Part shown: piece after piece, positions 1 through 12,500 of the stretch
Layout of the letters: each line of letters starts with the position of its first letter
Position numbering within the stretch: the first letter of the stretch is position 1
Assembly: GCA_026874595.1 (NCBI GenBank)
Contig: CM049315.1
Coordinates: 71,841,416 to 71,905,415, forward strand
Origin: Sipunculus nudus
Taxonomy: Eukaryota > Annelida > Sipuncula > Golfingiida > Sipunculidae
Direction of reading: 5' to 3'
Length of the DNA stretch: 64,000 nucleotides
Program-made: the position numbers and the translations under genes
The notes under the pieces: generated by a model
Told to the model about the DNA's origin: nothing
The model's database searches: none
The model's input: the letters and a program-made list of their open reading frames with translations, nothing else

Positions 1-110
1 GATAAATAAAGACACAATCTAAAATTGTGAAATATAAATCAAGTATTTTTTTTTTATATATTTATTGTATCCCCAGACAAAGTCGGGGGATACTATGTTT
101 TCATACCGGT

Positions 111-111
111 C

Positions 112-141
<30 letters not shown>
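111..141. repeat. (CCG)n microsatellite
   Basis: About ten CCG/GCC triplets next to a T-run and dispersed repeat sequence. The Ala run in the overlapping frame is a repeat artefact. Confidence 0.9.
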
Positions 142-142
<1 letters not shown>

Positions 143-189
143 ATATAAATCTTGTTGGCGTGATAACTCAAAAAATATTCCACGGATCT

Positions 190-1262
190 TTACCAAACTT
201 TATATATGTATAGATATGGGTGAGAGGACGACACCTATTTAAAAAGAGGTCATGACCTTGACTAGGAGAGTGTCCTTGACCTTGAATATGTCTAATTTTG
301 GGGAAAATCACACAAATTCTTAAATATCTCAAGAAATCTTGCATGGATTGATCCCAAAATCAAGTTGATGGAAGATCATGAATAGGGTTGTCATGTTCGA
401 GAAACTGGTGGCGTCACCTATTATTCTTTACTTGTTGTCATGCCGTTTAATACCCCCAAAATTGGTACTTGACAGTACTGTGAGCATTATAAGTAAAAAA
501 ATAATGGACAGATTTCTTTTATATTATGCATATACATAAATATGGGTTATGGGATGATGTTTATTTAAATTGGGGTCATGACCTTTCCTATGAGTGGCCT
601 TGACCTTGAATATTGCCATATATGGTGAAAATCACACAAAATCATTAATATCTCAATAAGGGATGCATGGATTGGCCCAAAAATCAACTTGACCGAAGAT
701 CAAGGATAGTAATGTCATGTACCGGAAACAGGTGGCGCCACCTATTATTCGTTTACTTGTTTTCGTGCCGTTTAATACTCTCATAATTGCCACTTAACAG
801 TACTGTGGGCATTATAAGTCAAAAACTATCAGACAGATTTCTTTCATATTATGCATGTACATAGACATGGGTTATGGGATGATGTATATATAAATTGGGG
901 TTATGACCTTTCCTATAAGAGTGGCCTTGACCTTGAATATTACCATATATGGTGAAAATTACACAAAATCCATTAATATCTCAATAATGGATGCATGGAT
1001 TGGTCCAAAAATCAACTTGATCGAAGGTCTTGGATAGTATTGTCATGTACCGGAAACAGGCGGCGCCACCTTTTATTCTTTTACTTGTTTTCGTGCCGTT
1101 TAATACCCCATCATTGCCACTTAACAGTACTGTGAGCATTACAAGTCAAAAACTAATGGACAAATTTCTTTCATATTATGCATATACAGAGACATGGGTT
1201 TGGGATGATGTATATTGAAATTTGGGTCATGACCTTTTCTATGAGAGTGACCTTTTCTATGA
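190..1262. repeat. Tandem repeat of about 326 bp, a little over 3 copies
   Basis: The block containing CATGT(A/T)C..GAAAC.GGTGGCG(C/T)CACCT recurs at about 391, 716 and 1044, and the block GGTCATGACCTT..CCTTGACCTTGAATAT recurs with the same spacing. Copies are diverged, suggesting an old duplication of a dispersed element. Confidence 0.85.
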
Positions 1263-1790
1263 GTGTGGTCTGATATTAATTGTTGCTGAAGATGGGGGGC
1301 CTATTCATAAAGAGGGGGGGGGGGGATTGTCTGGGGATCCTATGACACCTGCGGTGCCAAGAAATATCTAGTTGTTTTGCAGATTTAAAGATTTATTTTT
1401 GTGGTAAAAAATAAATAAACATTTGTATGCATGATGTGGTGTTAACTGACAAGATTGAGATTTATGAAAATGCAATTGAAAATTATGAATCAACTTTTAT
1501 ATTCAGTTATATATGTTATATTGGAAATGTATAGACATGTAAACTTATAATAAAAAAATTTGATGTGATAAAAAAATGAGGATCTAATACAAACATTTGT
1601 TCATTATTTTCCTGCCTCAGCAGAATTGGAGATCAGCCATTATTTACCCTGTATTTATGTTGTTAATTAGATATATTTCAACTGTATACATTTCATAAAA
1701 TAAAAAAATACATATATATTAAATAATATATATTATGCAAAAAAATAGATTCAATTAAACAAATGTGTACACTACTGAAATGGCAACAGT
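1263..1790. other. No gene seen
   Basis: AT-rich sequence with a G-run at about 1313-1325. No coding signal, RNA gene or repeat structure recognised. Confidence 0.6.
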
Positions 1791-1799
1791 TAATCAAAA

Positions 1800-2065
1800 G
1801 TCCAACTTATGATCATGGTAATAGTACAGATCATTTGTTCACAAACTGCTCACGCTTCAGTTTCAACATTAGGAAACTCATGGTTAGGTCACATAATATT
1901 ATTTGCAACAATTTCTTGCTCATCAGTATTAACAAATCATATAAACCAACCATAGCCTATATTACCTCTTCCTCTTACACTTTATCTCCATTTGATATTA
2001 TTTTAGATTTTTACCTTCAAGGTCAACTTCAGCTGAGCACAGTGACCCATGGGTCCCTTGTTTAA
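1800..2065. repeat. Dispersed repeat, copy 1
   Basis: Shares with 5860-6003 the order ACCAACCAT(A/G)GCCTAT, CCTCTTCCTC, TAGATTTTTA, GGTCAACTTCAG(A/C)TGAGCAC and ATGGGTCCCTTGTTT. The 3' end also matches the end of the 19441-21480 element. The 100-codon open frame here is incidental. Confidence 0.7.
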
Positions 2066-2070
2066 TACAT

Positions 2071-5000
2071 GTATTAGATCATTAAAATACATGGATCAGA
2101 ACACCCAGTAAATTATACAATAAATAATGAATTTAAGATGGGCATGTTAAATATTTATTAACTGAAATAAAAACATCAATTGTATGAATTCATATCAACC
2201 TTTACAATAAAAACAAAGGTTTACATATATAATGTGACCATTGAAACCTATGTTGGTTATAGCAAGGCCATGCCAGCACCAGTCATGACAGGTTATGTAA
2301 CACACTCTTAGAAATAAGGGTTCCATGGGCATCCCTGGGGAACTCTGTAGTTTCAGGTGGAAACTTGGTGGTTCTGTATGCGTTAAAATGGTTCTGTGCA
2401 AGCGACAGCATTCTTTACAATAAAGCAGGTTCCACAGCCACGTGAAGGGTTCCTCAGACGGAGTCATGTGACCTTTTGCGCACGATACACGATACCCGTG
2501 TTTTCTTTGCTAAAAGAAGCTGAATGTGGAAAGGGCACAGTACTGAAGAATATTTGAAAATCAGATAAGTATAAGACTTTTTAACTACCAGAAACTATTT
2601 GATCTTGATTTATAAATTGTTGGAAGCACACCCGACTGTAATATTTATTATCAGCAGGTTTATCTGATGGACTGGCTTTAATTGTCTATCTGTTGTACTG
2701 GTCAGTCCTGGCCATCGGTGACCTTAATAGACCCGAAATGACAAGATGGCAGGTTTCCTGCTGGAGGGATAAATATACGGCCCACTAGTAGTGTGAAGAT
2801 TCAGGAGGTCGGACATGTTTATTGTTGGACTGTATGTATGACTATGACATTGCTGTGTATACATTTTGTTTCAATGAAGACCCAGCTTGGCCTGCTGTAC
2901 AGCGATTACCTTTAGAATACCCTCCCATGCAGACAACATTCACTTTTGACTTTTCCACCATGATTGACCAGCTGCCTTTCTTACAGAAGAACATGATGTG
3001 ACCAAATTTCATTATGAGCAGAACATAATTTGTTTGAAATGCAATAGAAATATTTATCGAAGAAAATGTGGTTACAATAAGTGACCAATTTTAAGATATA
3101 AACACAGTAGAAAATGGGCCTTCATTCAAAGTAGTACTATTTATTTTTATCAAAAATGCTATCTCAAATATTATGGGAAATTTATACAGTACCATAAATA
3201 TTATGGATATTATTAGGACCCCCTCCCCCTTGAGTCCCATGTTATGAACAAATAAATAATAAATAAATATTAATGATTACAAAATATATTATATGAATGT
3301 TTATACAATTTTTTTTTTTGCCATTTTCACACATTTATTCTTTTTAACTTGCTAAATGGCTTGGCCGGAGATCTCAAAGAATATGGTGTAATAGTTGTAA
3401 CATTTTACAAAGTTGCTTCAAATTTGTACAAAAATAAACCATTAATTTCCCAACAAAATCATGCTCGGGTTTGCAATTCATTTTGATCTCATATTTATCC
3501 ATTGTTTGATTAAAATGGTGCCATCTTAAACTTTTTTTAAATTTAAAAAAAAATTTTTTAATACTTACAGGCTTCATTTGCTCATCATTCAGCATTTTGC
3601 CTTGGAAAATGAAGTCGTGCTTTCTTTTTCTGTCATCATGCAGAGTTTAAATTGAAATAGCCAACAAGTTTTTTTTTCATTTTTTTGGGGGGGGGGGTAT
3701 AAGTATGAAATTGAATAAAGGTTTATGCAGACATATATTTATTAATTCCTGAAATTTGCAATACATTTCTCCAAAAATGTTACAAACAATTGTGTAAATG
3801 ATAGACTAATATATATAATGTGGAGCGTTATGACAATGGGTCACATATTTCTATGTCATTAAGGGATGATATACATGTAAATGAACACACTGATTCGTAG
3901 GTAACTCCATTGATTTAAATAAAAAAAATAATGTCACAATTCACATCCGCTCAATCTAAATAAATATTGTTCTATATTTTCAGGGTGAGTGAAGACTCTT
4001 CGCTAAACAAAAGACCAATTATGAAGTATGAAGAGCTGAAGACGAAATGTTGAAATTTGTCATGGTGGTAGTATCAAAGCAAATTATCTTGCCAAGTGCA
4101 AAAACGCATGCAGCATTTAAAATAACAACAAAAGTCCCAGCAACAAGAAAACCAGCTCTGAGCAGATTGTCATAAACTATACATTTATTATATATTTTAT
4201 GATTGTCTATAACACGTTTAATTTGTCCTAGACTGATATGACCAGCTTTATTATCTTCTTGAAGTCATCTGAGCTTTTCATAAAATGAAGTTTGGCACAT
4301 GCATTTTGTGTGTATGAGGCCAGCGCATTAACTGTTAATGTCTAACAGGAAGTGAAGGCAGGCACATACTGAGTGAAAGCAACCAAATTTCATCTTGATA
4401 TCTAAGAGGGAGTGAAGGTAGGCACATTCACATCGAGTGTGAAGCCAGCCGCATTTGCTGTTTTTTATCTGATAGTGAATGAAGGTAGTCACACACATTG
4501 CGTATGGCTAAACTCATTATAGAATTTGTTAATATATTTATTTCTTTATTTAGAAATGTGTTTAATAATGTTAATAAGAACACTTCACCTACTTTGAGTT
4601 TTCTCATTTGAAACAATTTTATTATTTTTTTCATCAATTACACTTTATTCAAAAAACTTTGTTAAACTGCTTGGCTTTAAATTTGAGAATGTCCCATTCA
4701 ATAATTCAAAAGAGAATAATATTACAGTAAAAATGTCAAGTCAAATTCATCTAATTGCTTGCTTACAATTGAAAATTTAAATTGTCTCTTTGACAGGCTA
4801 TTATGCAGTTGGTTGATATTAACCTACGATGTCCTGCCATATGCTGCCAAATCAACAATGATGCTGGTGTTATAGAATCGATAGCAGAAGAATCATGTCA
4901 TGCTTTCATCTTTGCTGATAGTATTCATGGAGAAAGTGGATGCAGAGCCACGTTTATACGAATATGAAATTGATGGCTGCGTATATTGCATTATAAGCCT

Positions 5001-5360
5001 CAACTTGCCTAAGAAGGACCAACTAATCAGGATTTTTACAGTTAAATGTGTAAAGGGAAACAGAAAACCTATTCTATAAAGTTACTGCAGCATAAACTTT
5101 GAAGCACACATATAAGAGGTAATACCAATTTTAGGATTTCTGTAGTACCCTGTGTCACCATTCTAAGAGAGAAATCCTGAATGCTACATCCAATCATTTG
5201 CTTGTTCTGAACTGCACATATGTAGTATATTAATTGCTTCGTTTAAAGTAAAATAAAGTATGTTTACCCCCGTATTTTATTCTTGTTTTTTTTTACAGTT
5301 ACTATCCATTTGATAAAAAAAGTCCCCCATTAAAGTGTCATAATATCCAAGTGGAATGAC
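2071..5360. other. No gene seen
   Basis: AT-rich intergenic sequence. A GGTTCC-rich patch at about 2310-2460 resembles the 5600-5790 repeat. Direct repeats with AGTGAAGG(C/T)AGGCACAT occur around 4345-4440. The open frames show no family motifs. Confidence 0.55.
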
Positions 5361-5599
5361 ATGCCAGTTGAGGGCATACCTCCGCCAAGGAAAAGGAATC
5401 GTGCTAGATCTGTTCCTTTATCTCGCCCTGCAGTGAATTTGAATTGGTCCTGTCTGGTTTGGTGTAATAGGTTCACCCAGAATATGTATAAACTGTCAAA
5501 GTTCCTGTCGGAACAAATAAGTCAAGGAACCCATTTAATGTCTGTAGAACCATTCCTGGTTATTTTTAAAAAGGACCTTAATAATGGTTTTGCAAAGAC

Positions 5600-5790
5600 C
5601 CAGCGGAAGTAATTAGCACCATACAAGGTTCCTCAAGGAACCAAAAATGTATTTACAGAACCTGAAAGGTTCCTCAGGGAACCCATTTTGAGGGTTCCAG
5701 AAGGAACCTACATTCAGGGTTCCTCAGGGAACCAAGATGGGTGCCAAATATGTGACAAGCCAATTAACCAAAATGGGTTCCACTTAGAAC
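5600..5790. repeat. GGTTCC palindrome cluster
   Basis: Four 16-bp near-palindromes of the form GGTTCC(T/A)..GGAACC start at 5627, 5668, 5693 and 5718, with further half copies on each side. They could form short hairpins. Confidence 0.85.
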
Positions 5791-5794
5791 CCTT

Positions 5795-6003
5795 TATCAG
5801 CTCAGCTGACTATAAGTCATCTGAGCTATAGCGATCACTCTTTGTTTGATCACTCTTATTCCTTACTCATCAATATAAACCTAGCAGGTCAACCAACCAT
5901 GGCCTATGTTTCCTCTTCCTCCATGACATCGCTATGTTATTATTATAGATTTTTATCCTGGTCAACTTCAGATGAGCACCGTGACACATGGGTCCCTTGT
6001 TTT
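5795..6003. repeat. Dispersed repeat with GCTCAGCTGACT start, copy 2
   Basis: Starts GCTCAGCTGACTATAAGTCA and ends ATGGGTCCCTTGTTT. The same start is seen at 19441. Matches copy 1 at 1800-2065. Confidence 0.75.
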
Positions 6004-6789
6004 ATAGTCCCGCCATCAGTCATCAGTAGAATTTCTTGTTAACAAGATAAATTTATCATAAACAAGTATTGCATTTCCCCCCTCAAATGTGAAACAAGTA
6101 TAATTTATCCATTTCCTGAATCGAGGTTAATTCTGAGGAAATCTATGATAATTGAGACTCCTGTCACATATGAGGTACTGATGATTTTTCCTCAGATTTG
6201 ACACACAAGATGTTTCCTTCAAGTGTTAGAAGTGTTTGAAAACTGGTGACTTGTGACCTTGATATTCAAGATCTAATCTACAGAAATCTAGGATGATTGC
6301 ATATAACCCCCTAACCTTTGAGATATTTTCTTTAACTGTTGGGGGAGGCCGATTGGGATTGGAGACATTTATATCTTAAACAAAGCCATACTACTGAATT
6401 TATTCTTTTATCATGTGTAAATAATTTTCACAAAACCAAATTAAGGCTGTTTTGTTTTAGCTTGTCTGAAGACTTTTAACAAAGAAGATCGAATAACGCC
6501 AAGAAGAGCCAGAGAGGATGTTTCTCACATCTGTCCTATCAGAAGTGTCCAGACAAAAAGAAGTCTTTTTGGCCAATGCTAATACGGGACTGAGGCGGGC
6601 AGCAAATAAGTGAAAGGAGAAGTATTCCGATATCATATATGTCGTGTGTAACATTCAGTGCAACCTGACATACTGTGAAACATTAGAAATAAACTTTATA
6701 ACTTTATGTGTCTTTTCTGATTTGGATGTTTTGCATATTAGGTGTGTGTGTGAGGGAGAGAGAGACAGACAGACAGACAGAGAGAAAGA
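6004..6789. other. No gene seen; simple repeat at the right end
   Basis: No coding or RNA signal. GTGTGTGTG, GAGAGAGA and (ACAG)n simple repeats lie at about 6739-6790, next to the satellite. Confidence 0.6.
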
Positions 6790-7915
6790 GGTGTCATGGT
6801 GATATCACAAAATGATCATCATGTGACCTCAGCATGTGACATCTCTGTGACATGAAGAGAGTGCGATCAAGGTGAAATTACAGTATCACCATGTGACCTA
6901 AGCATGTGACATCACTGGGTCACCAGTGTGAGGTTACAAAATCCATGTCACAGTGAGGTCATAGCATGAGGTCTGTGTGAGCTAATCTGTGATGTCGTGG
7001 TGACATCAGCATGTGATATCTCTGTGACATCGAGATAGACAGATCATGGTGAAGTCACAGTATGATCACCATGTGATCTAAGCGTGTGACATCACTGTGT
7101 CACCAGTGTGAGGTTACAAAATTCATGTCACACTGAGGTCACAGCATGAGGTCTGTGTGAGCTAATCTGTTATGTTGTGGTGACATCAGCATGTGACATC
7201 ACTGTGACATCGAGATAGACAGATCAAGGTGAAGTCACAGTATGATCACCATGTGACCTAAGCATGTGACATCACTGTGTCACCAGTGTGAGGTTACAAC
7301 ATTTATGTCACAGTGAGGTCACAGCATGAGGTCTGTGTGAGCTAATCTGTGATGTCTTGGTGACATCAGCATGTGACATCTCTGTGACATCGAGATAGAC
7401 AGATCATGGTGAAGTCACAGTATGATCACCATGTGACCTAAGCATGTGACATCACTGTGTCACCAGTGTGAGGTTACAAAATTCATGTCACAGTGAGGTC
7501 ACAGCATGAGATCTGTGTGAGCTAATCTGTTATGTTGTGGTGACATCAGCATGTGACATCACTGTGACATCGAGATAGACAGATCATGGTGAAGTCACAG
7601 TATGATCACCATGTGACCTAAGCATGTGACATCACTGTGTCACCAGTGTGAGGTTACAAAATTCATGTCACAGTGAGGTCACAGCATGAGGTCTGTGTGA
7701 GCTAATCTGTGATGTCGTGGTGACATCAGCATGTGACATCTCTGTGACATCAAGAGAGAGATATCAGGATGAAGTCACAGTATGATCACCATGTGACCTA
7801 AGTGTGTGACATCACTGTGATACCAGGGTTAGGTTACAGATTTCATGTCACAGTGAGGTCACACGATGAGGTCATGTGATATAATATGTGATGCCATTGT
7901 GAGATCACCGTGATG
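6790..7915. repeat. 180-bp satellite, about 6 copies
   Basis: The word (A/C)AGCATGAG(G/A)TCTGTGTGAG starts a line at 7141, 7321, 7501 and 7681 with exactly 180-bp spacing; a first copy begins at 6961 and a degenerate one at 7861. Each unit is full of CATGTGAC, GTGACATC and GAGGTCAC words and their near-complements, so it has much internal dyad symmetry. Central copies are nearly identical; edge copies are diverged. Confidence 0.95.
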
Positions 7916-7968
7916 TCAAATTCCCGACTGGGATATTATTAACATTTCCTTAAAAGACACCCCCCCCA

Positions 7969-7977
7969 ACCCCAACC
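7969..7977. repeat. Left 9-bp target-site duplication
   Basis: ACCCCAACC directly precedes the left inverted terminus and is identical to 16769-16777. The flank is C/A-rich, so a chance match is possible but unlikely for all 9 bases at exactly both termini. Confidence 0.7.
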
Positions 7978-8191
7978 ACGACTGTGAAGTTCGACGGACG
8001 TCCGACGTCCATTTTTCGTGAAAATGCTCCGTGAATGCCTGCTCTTCCTCCGCTTTTAGCCGGAAACATATTTCCCTGACCAGCCTTCTGTTCACCGCTT
8101 TGCAGTGTATTTCGCTGATCATCGCTGCCCTCAAGGCTTCGTCAAGATCATGTATATCAAACGGTGCCAATACACGCTTTCTAATAGACAA
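7978..8191 (-). CDS. Open frame in left terminal repeat, function unknown
   Basis: About 71 codons within the inverted terminus, reading outward, beginning near TTG 8191 after a TGA and without an ATG at its start. It continues past the element end into flanking DNA. The peptide is charged and helix-prone (DEALRAAMISEIHCKAVNR, RLKAEEEQAF). I do not recognise the family. It may be a captured exon or a chance frame. The second copy is at 16555-16768. Confidence 0.35.
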
Positions 8192-8220
8192 ATTTCACTA
8201 TTAATAAACACTAATTATGC
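7978..8220 (-). repeat. Left terminal inverted repeat, unique outer part
   Basis: Reverse-complementary to about 16520-16768 with one difference in the coding-like section (CCCTGACCAG against CCCTAACCAG). Contains a 9-bp-step internal word ACGTCCGACGTCC near the tip. Confidence 0.85.
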
Positions 8221-8239
8221 GACTATTATTCTTTTTTTT

Positions 8240-9510
8240 TTAAATCTGCTTGATATAAAAAATGTTATAAAATTTTAAATACGCTAAACAACCCATCAAG
8301 TTTGGTATCAACGGAAAGTACTTTTCACAGGTAGTCGCATGGTATGAATTTTAGAGTGGCACAAGTGAGCGTTTTAGAGAAGTCAAATACGACTTTTATT
8401 CAATTTTATTTTAATTTAGCGTGAATTTTAAAGTGTTATAAAATTTTAATTACGCTAAACAACCCATTAAGTATGGTATCAACGGAAAGTACTTTTTACT
8501 GGTAGTCACATGGTATGAAATTTAGAGTTGCACAAGTGAGCGTTTTAGAGCAATCAAATACGACTTTTATTTAATTTTATTTTAATTTAGCGTGAATTTT
8601 AAAGTATTATACATCTTTAAATACGCTAAACAACCCATCAAGTTTGGTATCAACGGAAAGGACTTTTTACTGGTATTCACATGGTATGAATTTTAGAGTG
8701 GCACAAGTATGCGTTTTAGAGCAGTGAGATACGACTATTATTCATTTTTTTTTAATTTAGCGTGAATTTAAGAGTGTTATTAATCTTTAAATACGCTTAA
8801 CAACCCATCACGTTTGGTATAAACGGAAAGGACTTTTTACTGGTATTCACATGGTATGAATTTTAGAGTGGCACAAGTGACCGTTTTAGAGCAGTCAAGT
8901 ACGACTTTTATTCAATTTTTTTTAATTTAGCGTGAATTTTAAAGTATTAAACATCTTTAAATACGCTAAACAACCCATCAAGTTTGGTATCAACGAAAAG
9001 GACTTTTTACTGGTATTCACATGGTATGAATTTTAGAGTGGCACAAGTGTGCGTTTCAGAGCAGTCAGATACGACTATTATTCATTTTTTTTAAATTTAG
9101 CGTGAATTTTAAAGTGTTATTAATCTTTAAATACGCTAAACAGCCCATCACGTTTGGTATAAACGGAAAGAACTTTTTACTGGTAGTCACATGGTATGAA
9201 TTTTAGAGTGGCACAAGTGAGCGTTTTAGAGCAGGCGGATACGACATATATTCAATTTTTTTTCAATTTCGCGTTGATTTTAAAGTGTTATATATATTTA
9301 AATACGCTTAACAACTCATCAAGTTTGGTATCAACGGAAAGTACTTTGCACTGGTAGACCCATGGTATATAAATTAGAGTGGCACAAGTGAGCGTTTTAG
9401 AGCAGGCGGATACGACTAATATTCAATTTTTTTTCAATTTCGCGTTGATTTTAAAGTGTTATATATATTTAAATACGCTTAACAACCCATCAAGTTTGGT
9501 ATCAACGGAA
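8240..9510. repeat. 170-bp tandem array, left arm of foldback element
   Basis: The word AACCCAT(C/T) recurs at 8290, 8461, 8632 and 8802, giving a period of 170-171 bp, for about 7-8 copies. Units share (C/A)ACCCATCAAGTTTGGTAT, AACGGAAAG and GTGGCACAAGTG. Confidence 0.93.
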
Positions 9511-12500
9511 ACACTTTAAATAACACTTTAAAATCAACGCGAAATTGAAAAGAAATTGAATATTAGTCGTATCCGCCTGCTCTAAAACGCTCACTTGTGC
9601 CACTCTAATTTTTATACCATGGGACTACCAGTGAAAAGTACTTTCCGTTGATACCAAACTTGATGGGTTGTTAAGCGTATTTAAATATATATAACACTTT
9701 TAAATCCAAGAGAAATTAAAAAAAATGAATAATAGTCGTATCTGACTGCTCTAAAACGCTCACTTGTGCCACTCTAATTTTTATACCATGTGACTACCAG
9801 TGAAAAGTACTTTCCGTTGGTACCAAACTTGATGAGTTGTTAAGCGTATTTAAATATATATAACACTTTAAAATCCACAGGAAATTAAAAAAATGAATAA
9901 TAGTCGTATCAGGCTGCTCTAAAACGCTCTCTTGTACCACTCTATTTTTTATACCATGGGACTACCAGTGAAAAGTACTTTCCGTGGATACCAAACTTGA
10001 TGGGTTGTTTAGCGTATTTTAAAATATATAACACTTAAAAATCCAAGAGAAATTAAAAAAAATGATTAATAGTCGTATCTGACTGCTCTAAAACGCTCAC
10101 TTGTGCCACTCTAATTTTTATACCATGTGACTACCAGTGAAAAGTACTTTTCGTTGGTACCAAACTTGATGGGTTGTTAAGGTATTTAAATATATATAAC
10201 ACTTTAAAATCCACAGGAAATTAAAAAAAAATGAATAATAGTCTTATCAGGCTGCTCTAAAACGGTCACTTGTGCCACTCTGATTTTTATACCATGTGAC
10301 CACCAGTGAAAAGTACTTTCCGTTGATACCAAACTTGATGGGTTGTTTAGCGTATTTAAAGATATATAACACTTTTAAATCCAAGAGAAATTTTAAAAAA
10401 TGAATAATAGTCGTATCGGACTGCTCTAAAACGCTGACTTGTGCCACTCTAATTTTTATACCATGTGACTACCAGTGAAAAGTACTTTCCGTTGGTACCA
10501 AACTTGATGAGTTGTTAAGCGTATTTAAATATATATAACACTTTAAAATCCACAGGAAATTAAAAAAAATGAATATTAGTCGTATCAGGCTGCTCTAAAA
10601 CGCTCACTTGTGCCACTCTAATTTATATACCATGGGACTACCAGTGAAAAGTACTTTCCGTTGATACCAAACTTGATGGGTTGTTAAGGGTTTTTAAATA
10701 TATATAACACTTTAAAATCAACGCAAAATTTAAAAAAAAATGAATAATAGTCGTATCTGACTGCTCTAAAACGCTCACTTGTGCCACTCTAATTTTTATA
10801 CCATGTGACTACCAGTGAAAAGTACTTTCCGTTGGTACCAAACTTGATGAGTTGTTAAGCGTATTTAAATATATATAACACTTTAAAATCCACAGGAAAT
10901 TAAAAAAAAATGAATAATAGTCGTATCAGGCTGCTCTAAAACGCTTACTTGTGCCACTCTAATTTATATACCATTGGACTACCAGTGAAAAGTACTTTCC
11001 GTTGGTACCAAACTTGATGAGTTGTTAAGCGTATTTAAATATGTATAACACTTTAAAATCCACAGGAAATTAAAAAAAAATGAATAATAGTCGTATCAGG
11101 CTGCTCTAAAACACTCTCTTGTGCCACTCTATTTTTTATACCATGGGACTACCAGTGAAAAGTACTTTCCGTGGATACCAAACTTGATGGGTTGTTTAGC
11201 ATATTTTAAAATATATAACACTTAAAAATCCAAGAGAAATTAAAAAAATTAATAATAGTCGTATCTGACTGCTCTAAAACGCTCACTTGTGCCACTCTAA
11301 TTTTTATTCCATGTGACTACCAGTGAAAAGTACTTTCCGTTGGTACCAAACTTGATGAGTTGTTAAGCGTATTTAAATATATATAACACTTTAAAATCAA
11401 CGCGAAATTGAAAAAAAATTGAATATTAGTCGTATCCGCCTGCTCTAAAACGCTCATTTGTGCCATTCTAATTTATATACCATGGGACTACCAGTGAAAA
11501 GTACTTTCCGTTGATACCAAACTTGATGGGTTGTTTAGCGTATTTTAAAATATATAACACTTTTAAATCCAAGAGAAATTAAAAAAAAAATGAATAATAG
11601 TCGTATCTGACTGCTCTAAAACGCTCACTTGTGCCACTCTAATTTTTATACCATGTGACTACCAGTGAAAAGTACTTTCCGTTAATACCAATCTTGATGA
11701 GCTGTTAAGCGCATTTAAATATATATAACACTTTAAAATCAACGCGAAATTGAAAAAAAATTGAATAATTGTCGTATCTTACTGCTCTAAAGCGCTCACT
11801 TGTGCAACTCTAATTTTTATACCACGTGACTACCAGTGAAAAGTACTTTCCGTTGGTACCAAACTTGATGAGTTGTTAAGCGTATTTAAATATATATAAC
11901 ACTTTAAAATCCACGGGAAATAAAAAAAAATGAATAATAGTCGTATCAGGCTGCTCTAAAACGCTCACTTGTGCCACTCTAATTTTTATACCATGGGACT
12001 ACCAGTGAAAAGTACTTTCTGTTGATACCAAACTTGAAGGGTTGTTTAGCGTATTTTAAAATATATAACACTTTAAAATCCAAGAGAAATTTTAAAAAAA
12101 TGAATAATAGTCGTATCTGACTGCTCTAAAACGCTCACTTGTGCCACTCTAATTTTTATATCATGTGACTACCAGTGAAAAGTACTTTCCGTTGGTACCA
12201 AACTTGATGAGCTGTTAAGCGCATTTAAATATATATAACACTTTAAAATCAACGCGAAATTGAAAAAATTGAATAATTGTCGTATCTTACTGCTCTAAAG
12301 CGCTCACTTGTGCCACTCTAATTTTTATACCACGTGACTACCAGTGAAAAGTACTTTCCGTTGGTACCAAACTTGATGAGTTGTTAAGCGTATTTAAATA
12401 TATATAACACTTTAAAATCCACGGGAAATAAAAAAAAATGAATAATAGTCGTATCAGGCTGCTCTAAAACGCTCACTTGTGCCACTCTAATTTTTATACC

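Noticed and set aside
27..242. Small protein with a poly-Ala run
   Set aside because: The Ala run is the (CCG)n microsatellite. No homology or conserved context.
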